NCBI GenBank assembly: GCA_017396925.1
Contig: JAFQKM010000040.1
Span: 1-10,715, forward strand
Length of the DNA stretch: 10,715 bases
From: Clostridia bacterium
GTDB lineage: Bacteria > Bacillota > Clostridia > Oscillospirales > Butyricicoccaceae
Reading direction: 5' to 3'
The notes beneath the pieces were generated by a model. The model saw nothing but the letters and a program-made list of their open reading frames with translations, was not told where the DNA came from and ran no database searches. The translations under genes were made by a program, and so were the position numbers. Below are positions 6,442 to 10,715 of the stretch, one piece after another. Each line of letters opens with the position of its first letter. Within the stretch, counting starts at the first letter, position 1.

Positions 6442-7716
6442 TTACTGTTCTTCGGGATAATCGCTCAGGATCGAGTAGGCGCGGACTTCCTTGCCCTCCT
6501 TCATGACGAAGGCACAGTCGAGCAGGGCCTTGTCGTCCTTGAGCAGGTCGCGGGGCCATGCGGCGATATCGGCAAGCTTACCGGGTTCGATGGTGCCGAG
6601 GATATCATCAAGGCCCATGATCTGGGCATTGACGGCGGTGGCCGCCTTGAGGGTGCGGAAGGGATCCATGCCGTTGCGCAGCCATGCCGAATACTCGCGG
6701 CCGCACTCATAGTTCTGATAGCCGACGACCAGGTCGGTGCCGTAGCCCAGACGAATCCTGCTGTTCTTGAGGATCTCGCGGCTGTTTACAAGGTTATCGC
6801 GATAGTGGCGCAGCTTGCGCTGGAACTCGGGCGACTTCTGGGCCAGCTTCTCTTCGTCCAGCAGAACGATCTCGTCGTAGGGACAGAAGGTGGGGACGAC
6901 ATAGACGTCCTTTTCTTCCAGCAGACGGGCGGTGGGCTCGTCGATCAGGGATGCATGCTCGATGCCGTCGATGCCCATATTGGCCAGGGTGGTGACCAGC
7001 TCGGTGGTATAGGCATGGGCGGTGACGGTGGTGTGCAGCGAATGGGCGGTATCGATGATGGCCTGCAGTTCATCATCCGAAAGCTGCTTGTCTTCGGGCG
7101 AGTCGTTGGGGGTAAAGAAACCGCCGGTGGCCATGATCTTGATGAAATCGGCGCCCAGCTTGACCTCGTGGCGGACGGCGTCGCGGAAAAACTCGGCGCC
7201 GCTGCCCATGGTGGGATAGTGGGTCTCGAGGAAACGGGACAGACGGGGATTGGATGCGATCTTCTGGGTCGAGTCGCCATGGCTGCCGGGGGCACAGAGG
7301 AAGTGGGGTGCGGCGATCATACGGGCGCCCTCGATATAGCCTGCATCGATGGCACGCTTGACGTCGAGGGAATAATCCTCCTGGAACCAGCCGATGTGGC
7401 GGATGGTGGTAAAGCCGCCAGCCAGCGCCTTGCGGGCACATTCGGCTGCGGCCAGGGCACGCATACCGTCGGAATAATAGATGGGATCCTTGTGGATCTC
7501 GCGCCAGTCGAAGTAGCTGGCGTGGACATGGGCGTCGATCATACCGGGGGTGACGGTCAGATGGGAAAGGTCGATGACCTTGCAGCCCTCGGGCGTGCTG
7601 ACCTGACTGCCGACCTCACGGATCAGCTTGTCCTGAATCAGGATCTCCATGTTTTCCTGCAGTTCGTCCTTGATGCCGTCATAGAGCTTGCCGCAGATGA
7701 TTTTTGTATAGGACAT
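6442..7716 (-). CDS. Metal-dependent amidohydrolase, imidazolonepropionase/dipeptidase-like
   Basis: The 424-residue cytoplasmic enzyme belongs to the amidohydrolase superfamily, with the binuclear-metal TIM barrel complete: H63-x-H65 in MIDAHVHAS, the Lys that is carbamylated in this subtype, K193 in DFIKIMATGG, H234 in TAHAYT, H254 in GIEHASLID, and catalytic D328 in LGYGTDL. The N-terminal beta domain (KIICGKLYDG) and C-terminal closing segment (GTIEPGKLADIAAW) are also present. The KIMATGG/HAYT/IEHAS pattern is that of the group often annotated as imidazolonepropionase-like, which includes studied bacterial Xaa-Arg, Xaa-Lys and Xaa-Pro dipeptidases such as Sgx9260 and Cc2672. A dipeptidase role is possible but not shown. 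No histidine-degradation genes are nearby, so HutI is unlikely. The ATG at 7714-7716 follows AAAAGGAG at 9 bases. It stands alone between a terminator on each side, with its own promoter. Confidence 0.9.
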   Translation of the reverse strand: MSYTKIICGKLYDGIKDELQENMEILIQDKLIREVGSQVSTPEGCKVIDLSHLTVTPGMIDAHVHASYFDWREIHKDPIYYSDGMRALAAAECARKALAGGFTTIRHIGWFQEDYSLDVKRAIDAGYIEGARMIAAPHFLCAPGSHGDSTQKIASNPRLSRFLETHYPTMGSGAEFFRDAVRHEVKLGADFIKIMATGGFFTPNDSPEDKQLSDDELQAIIDTAHSLHTTVTAHAYTTELVTTLANMGIDGIEHASLIDEPTARLLEEKDVYVVPTFCPYDEIVLLDEEKLAQKSPEFQRKLRHYRDNLVNSREILKNSRIRLGYGTDLVVGYQNYECGREYSAWLRNGMDPFRTLKAATAVNAQIMGLDDILGTIEPGKLADIAAWPRDLLKDDKALLDCAFVMKEGKEVRAYSILSDYPEEQ

Positions 7717-7765
7717 AAATAAACGCTCCTTTTCTCAGGGTCGATTTGTTCTGCTCTCTTCCTTC

Positions 7766-7794
7766 AGTTTAGCACAGCAGGTTGTTTTTTTCAA
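7766..7794 (-). promoter_or_regulatory. Promoter of the amidohydrolase gene
   Basis: On the minus strand -35 TTGAAA (7789-7794) and -10 TAAACT (7766-7771) are spaced by 17 bases, with TG one base before the -10. It starts only about 10 bases past the terminator of the gene upstream, so the amidohydrolase appears to be independently transcribed. Confidence 0.72.
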
Positions 7795-7804
7795 TGAAAA
7801 CAGA

Positions 7805-7834
7805 AAGCCTCTGCACCATGCGGTGCAGAGGCTT
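7805..7834 (-). terminator. Terminator of the CorC-pair operon
   Basis: A 13-bp perfect stem, AAGCCTCTGCACC (7805-7817) with its complement at 7822-7834, surrounds a 4-base loop. On the minus strand it is followed by an interrupted T-run (TTTCTGTTTT). It begins 7 bases after the stop of the second CorC gene. Confidence 0.85.
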
Positions 7835-7840
7835 ATGCGC

Positions 7841-9130
7841 TTATTCGTCTTCGTCTTCACTTTCGGGCTTGGGGAAGACCTTGACCAGCAGGCTGACGAT
7901 GCGGAGGTCGTCGACCTCGTCGATGGTCACCTTGAGGTTCTGATACTCGAAGCTGTCGCCCTTCTGGGGATAGCCGTCGAACATCTCGATGGCCCAACCG
8001 CCGACCGTGACATACTCGGTATCAAAGCGGTGATCGTCCAGCTCAAACTGCTCGAGGAAGTCGTAGATCGACTGGTCGCCGCTGACGCGGAAGCTGTCTT
8101 CCGCCAGCTGGGTAACGTCATCGACGATCTCGTCGGTCTCGTCCCAGATGTCGCCGACCAGCTGCTCGATGGCGTCTTCCAGCGTGACCATACCCATGGT
8201 GCCGCCGTATTCGTCGACGACGATGGCCAGATGCATCTTCTTGCTGCGCAGCTGGGTCATAACGGCAGGCAGCTTCATGGTCTTATGGATGAAGCTGGGA
8301 GGCATGAGCAGGGCTTCCAGCGCCCGATTGTCCATCTCGGGCTGATCGACCAGTGCCTTAAAGAAATGGTCGATATACAGAATACCGATGATATTGTCGA
8401 TGGTATCGCGATAGACCGGGATGCGGGAATAGGGCACATTGAAAATCAGATCCTTGATTTCGTCGAAATCATCATCGATATCGATGGAGATCATGTCGAC
8501 ACGGGGCTTGAGGATCTCCTGTGCCGTGATATCGGAAAACTCGAGGGCCGACTGCAGCAGTTCGCTCTGGTCTTCGTCGATAACGCCTTCATCCTCGATG
8601 ATCTCGATGATGGAGGCCAGCTCTTCCTCGGTCATCGAGGGGCCTTCGGTCTTGCCCCACAGCTTCTCGAAGAAGTGCAGGATGCCCATGACCACCACAT
8701 TGACCGGCTTGAGGATGGTCATGATGATCTTGAGGGGCAGCGATACCGTTACCGAGAAGGTATCGCTGTTTTTCTTGGCAATGATCTTGGGGGTGATTTC
8801 ACCAAAGATCAGAATGAGAATGGTCATGACCGTCGTGGCGATGGCCGGACCCTTGCTGCTGTTTTCGCCGAAGATCGACATGGCAATCACGGTGGCCACC
8901 GACGAGGCGGCGATGTTGACCAGATTGTTGCCGATCAGGATGGAAGAAAGGGCGGTGCTGTAGTTTTCCGAGATCTCATAGGCCACCTTTTCCCGCAGAC
9001 CCTTTTCGGCTGCGCCCTTCTTAAGGCGCATCTTATTGGCCGAGGCAAAGGCGATCTCCGAGCCGGAGAAGAATGCCGAAAAAGCGATCAGAATAACAAT
9101 CGCCAGATATGGCCAGTAACTACTGTCCAT
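7841..9130 (-). CDS. CNNM/CorC (HlyC-family) membrane protein, second of tandem pair
   Basis: The protein has 429 residues. The N-terminal DUF21 domain (about 1-150, three to four membrane segments) keeps the family ion-site motifs: FFSGSEIAF (S22-G23-S24-E25), LIGNNLVNI (G67-N68-N69) and FGEITPK (G110-E111, P114-K115). A CBS pair follows (about 205-330), with KPRVDMISID at its start and VVDEYGGTMGMVTLEDAIEQLVGDIWDE in the second CBS. The C-terminal CorC_HlyC domain (about 345-425) contains the typical DHRFDTEYVTVGGWAI stretch. CorC/CNNM proteins are membrane Mg2+ (or Co2+) transporters gated through the CBS domains; the old name hemolysin C is misleading. It is the second gene of a two-gene operon, 21 bases after its paralogue. 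The Shine-Dalgarno GGAG sits 13 bases from the ATG, a rather long spacing shared with the first gene. It is probably an active transporter subunit; the metal is not certain. Confidence 0.94.
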   Translation of the reverse strand: MDSSYWPYLAIVILIAFSAFFSGSEIAFASANKMRLKKGAAEKGLREKVAYEISENYSTALSSILIGNNLVNIAASSVATVIAMSIFGENSSKGPAIATTVMTILILIFGEITPKIIAKKNSDTFSVTVSLPLKIIMTILKPVNVVVMGILHFFEKLWGKTEGPSMTEEELASIIEIIEDEGVIDEDQSELLQSALEFSDITAQEILKPRVDMISIDIDDDFDEIKDLIFNVPYSRIPVYRDTIDNIIGILYIDHFFKALVDQPEMDNRALEALLMPPSFIHKTMKLPAVMTQLRSKKMHLAIVVDEYGGTMGMVTLEDAIEQLVGDIWDETDEIVDDVTQLAEDSFRVSGDQSIYDFLEQFELDDHRFDTEYVTVGGWAIEMFDGYPQKGDSFEYQNLKVTIDEVDDLRIVSLLVKVFPKPESEDEDE

Positions 9131-9134
9131 TTTT

Positions 9135-9147
9135 AAATACCAACTCC
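9135..9147 (-). promoter_or_regulatory. Translation-initiation leader of the second CorC gene, shared with the first
   Basis: The minus strand reads GGAGTTGGTATTT, then four bases (AAAA), then ATGGACAGTAG. The same 13-mer and the same 11-mer flank four different bases at the first CorC gene. GGAG is the ribosome binding site at an unusually long 13-base spacing. Confidence 0.55.
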
Positions 9148-9151
9148 TGTT

Positions 9152-10435
9152 TTAATACTTCTGTTCATCGTTCTTTCCCGCCGAGCGGTCGAGAACCAAT
9201 ACGTTCATCTTGGTGATGCGGTTGCTCCGGATCTGCTGGATGGTCACACGCAGGCCGTCCTGCTCGAAGCAATCGCCCACCGAGGGGATATTTTCAAAGA
9301 TATCCATGGCCCAGGCGCCCATGGTCTTATGCTCGAGAGCCTCCTCGTCGAAGGGGACCTCCATGGCATCAAAGGCGTCTTCGGCCAGCATATCACCCGA
9401 GACTTCATAGAAATCTTCTTTTTTCTTGACGATCTCCAGAACAACTTCATCGTCTTCGTCCCAGATCTCGCCGACCAGCTCTTCCAGGATATCCTCGACG
9501 GTGACGATGCCCAGTGTGCCGCCATAGTCGTCGGTGATGACGCACAGGTGGGTCTTCTGTCGGCTCATATCGCCCAGCAGATCCTGAATATTGGTCTTTT
9601 TATGTACATAATGCACAGGGCTCAGCATGCCGACCAGATCGACGCTGCCCTTCTGCAGATATTCTTTCAGGTAGTTTCTTGTGTGCAGGATGCCTGCAAT
9701 ATCATCGATGCTGTCGCGGCAGACCGGGATTCGGGAGAACTTGTGGGTCTTGATGACCTCCAGGATCTCCTCGGGGGTACTGTCAACATCCAGCGTGATC
9801 ATATCAACACGGGGGGTGAATACATCCTGTACGGTGGTCTCGCCAAAATCGAGGGCCGACTGGACCAGCTCGCCCTTTTCGGGCTCAAAGCCGCCTTCTT
9901 CCTCGATGGTGTCGATGATCTCATGCAGCTCTTCTTCGGTCATGGTGGGCAGTGCTTCCGCGCCGAACAGGCGGGAAATAATGGTGCTGATACCATTGAA
10001 GAGGAAGGATACCGGCGTGAGCAGCTTCATCAGCAGGCTCATGGTATCGGAGAACATCAGAGCCATCGTTTCGCTCTTTTCACTGGCCAGGCTCTTGGGC
10101 AGCATCTCGACAAACAGAAAGACGAAGACCGTCGATGCAATGGTCATCATGGGTACCGATCCGGCACCCCACAACCGGGTGGCCAGCATGGTGGTCAGCG
10201 AAGCAAAGCCGATGTGGGTGATATTGGTGCCGATCAGCATGGTGATCAGGGCACGATCGAAATCGCCCGAGATCTTCATGGCACGCTTGGCACGGTTGTC
10301 GCCATCGTCGGCAAACTTTTTGATGCGGATCTTGTTCATCGAAGAATAGGCTGTTTCGGCCGCAGCGAAATAGCCGCCTGCGAGACCCAGAAGGATCAAT
10401 AACAAGTAGATCATACTACTGCCGCTACTGTCCAT
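9152..10435 (-). CDS. CNNM/CorC (HlyC-family) membrane protein, first of tandem pair, with altered ion site
   Basis: The protein has 427 residues and the same layout as its downstream paralogue: DUF21 membrane domain (about 1-155), CBS pair (about 205-325, with TPRVDMITLD and ITDDYGGTLGIVTVEDILEELVGEIWDE) and CorC_HlyC domain (about 340-420). The ion-site motifs differ: SGSE is AAAE (24-27), GNN is GTN (69-71), and the GE before the PK motif is VE (109-110, with P113-K114 kept). The Glu residues and one Asn survive, the small hydroxyl residues do not. It may be a regulatory partner or have another ion preference; both are inference. The ATG at 10433-10435 is chosen over an in-frame ATG at 10483 because it matches the MDSS start of the paralogue and follows GGGAG. 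The upstream ATG would fall about where transcription starts. Confidence 0.92.
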   Translation of the reverse strand: MDSSGSSMIYLLLILLGLAGGYFAAAETAYSSMNKIRIKKFADDGDNRAKRAMKISGDFDRALITMLIGTNITHIGFASLTTMLATRLWGAGSVPMMTIASTVFVFLFVEMLPKSLASEKSETMALMFSDTMSLLMKLLTPVSFLFNGISTIISRLFGAEALPTMTEEELHEIIDTIEEEGGFEPEKGELVQSALDFGETTVQDVFTPRVDMITLDVDSTPEEILEVIKTHKFSRIPVCRDSIDDIAGILHTRNYLKEYLQKGSVDLVGMLSPVHYVHKKTNIQDLLGDMSRQKTHLCVITDDYGGTLGIVTVEDILEELVGEIWDEDDEVVLEIVKKKEDFYEVSGDMLAEDAFDAMEVPFDEEALEHKTMGAWAMDIFENIPSVGDCFEQDGLRVTIQQIRSNRITKMNVLVLDRSAGKNDEQKY

Positions 10436-10439
10436 AGAA

Positions 10440-10452
10440 AAATACCAACTCC
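10440..10452 (-). promoter_or_regulatory. Translation-initiation leader of the first CorC gene, shared with the second
   Basis: The minus strand reads GGAGTTGGTATTT, then TTCT, then ATGGACAGTAG. It supports the start at 10435 and matches the leader of the downstream paralogue base for base outside the four-base gap. Confidence 0.55.
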
Positions 10453-10488
10453 CTTTGTATCTATATTGGATAAACCTATACAAGCTAA

Positions 10489-10517
10489 ATTATACTAAAT
10501 CCGCCCCCGATTATCAA
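10489..10517 (-). promoter_or_regulatory. Promoter of the CorC-pair operon
   Basis: On the minus strand -35 TTGATA (10512-10517) and a perfect -10 TATAAT (10489-10494) are spaced by exactly 17 bases. Transcription would start near 10482 and leave a leader of about 47 bases, too short for a magnesium riboswitch. Confidence 0.82.
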
Positions 10518-10571
10518 GGTATAATTTATCTGTTTTGACGAAATGCCCTTTCTCTGCCGCATGGTTTGGTG

Positions 10572-10577
10572 TATAAT
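10572..10577 (+). promoter_or_regulatory. -10 element for the gene at the right edge
   Basis: A perfect TATAAT lies 34 bases before the ATG at 10612. The -35 position at 16-18 bases spacing is weak (TTTCTC-like). It is divergent from the CorC promoter. Confidence 0.5.
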
Positions 10578-10611
10578 CATAGCAGTACTTTCTCATGCAA
10601 AGGAGGCCCTT

Positions 10612-10715
10612 ATGCCCCTTCCCTACTTATGGTCGGCCCTGCAGGCGGCCGATCGCCCCCTCGTCATCTACGGCATGGGCAACGGCGCCGAAAAGGTGCT
10701 GGACGCCTGCGCCGA
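10612..10715 (+). CDS. Start of a gene, possibly an FkbM-type methyltransferase (cut by window edge)
   Basis: An ATG follows AAAGGAGG by 5 bases and opens a frame that stays open to the window edge (34 codons). The residues begin MPLPYLWSALQAADRPL and continue VIYGMGNGAEKVLDACA. An amphipathic helix, then a VIYGMGNGA strand-loop resembling a nucleotide-binding turn, then a helix is the arrangement I associate with the N-terminus of clostridial FkbM-family S-adenosylmethionine methyltransferases, which often start with a GMGxGAxK segment. This rests on a short match from memory, and the catalytic domain is outside the window, so the product is tentative while the gene itself is well supported. 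Confidence 0.7.
   Translation, partial: MPLPYLWSALQAADRPLVIYGMGNGAEKVLDACA

Noticed and set aside
7823..9136. A 437-codon rightward open frame opposite the second CorC gene (similar long ones lie opposite the amidohydrolase at 6421-7722 and the first CorC gene at 9329-10402)
   Set aside because: These are shadows of strongly supported genes: they cross terminator hairpins and lack ribosome binding sites and recognisable domains.
10436..10482. Possible M-box magnesium riboswitch before the CorC operon
   Set aside because: The predicted leader is only about 47 bases and AT-rich, far too short for an M-box, and no terminator-antiterminator pair is visible.
10436..10483. Upstream in-frame ATG (10483) as the start of the first CorC gene
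   Set aside because: It would place a polar, aromatic 16-residue stretch before the membrane domain, coincides with the predicted transcription start, and ignores the GGGAG site and the MDSS start shared with the paralogue.
10535..10577. TTGACG at 10535 paired with TATAAT at 10572 as a promoter
   Set aside because: The spacer is 31 bases, well beyond the 16-18 usable range, so only the -10 was kept.
1..10715. Defence islands, CRISPR arrays, toxin-antitoxin pairs, phage or transposase genes, biosynthetic clusters
   Set aside because: No motif or repeat pattern for any of these was found on either strand; the gene content reads as ordinary chromosome.

Overview
The window looks like a chromosomal segment of a moderately GC-rich Firmicute. 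The most likely group is the Oscillospiraceae/Ruminococcaceae (the Faecalibacterium, Gemmiger and Subdoligranulum neighbourhood). The basis is strong AGGAG-type ribosome binding sites, TTG starts, sigma-A type promoters, GC-rich third codon positions and protein families typical of gut clostridia. The placement is by overall character only and is not a database result. I see no rRNA, tRNA, CRISPR array, insertion sequence, phage gene or plasmid function.

Layout, left to right. (1) A leftward membrane-anchored metallophosphoesterase runs off the left edge (1-568, TTG start). (2) Divergent from it is a rightward pentapeptide-repeat protein (649-1293). (3) A structured non-coding stretch follows (about 1384-1480) with three short inverted repeats, then a bidirectional terminator. 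(4) A leftward three-gene operon, in transcription order: peptidase C26 / gamma-glutamyl hydrolase-like enzyme (4330-3581), a DUF3298-like lipoprotein (3594-2812, overlapping the previous gene by 14 bases) and tripeptidase PepT (2764-1556). It has a good promoter at 4395-4423. (5) Divergent from it is a rightward Na+/phosphate cotransporter-PhoU fusion protein (4573-6390) with its own promoter. (6) A bidirectional terminator (6403-6429) separates it from a leftward binuclear-metal amidohydrolase (7716-6442), which has its own promoter. (7) A leftward tandem pair of CNNM/CorC (HlyC-family) membrane proteins (10435-9152, then 9130-7841) has a near-consensus promoter at 10489-10517 and a strong terminator hairpin at 7805-7834. 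(8) At the right edge starts a rightward gene (from 10612) whose first 34 codons resemble the N-terminus of clostridial FkbM-type methyltransferases. No gene-free stretch exceeds 300 bases; the longest are 1294-1555, 4331-4572 and 10436-10611, and their contents are listed as features.

The genes are mostly housekeeping or envelope functions: peptide and gamma-glutamyl amide breakdown (C26 hydrolase, PepT and possibly the amidohydrolase), phosphate uptake and divalent cation transport. I do not find a clearly new system. The points most worth a second look are: the CorC pair, where the first member has lost most of the consensus ion-site residues and both share an almost identical translation-initiation leader; the palindromic element after the pentapeptide gene; the Gln-to-Arg change in the second QSS motif of the phosphate transporter; and a perfect 12-base palindrome at the predicted start of the peptidase operon transcript.
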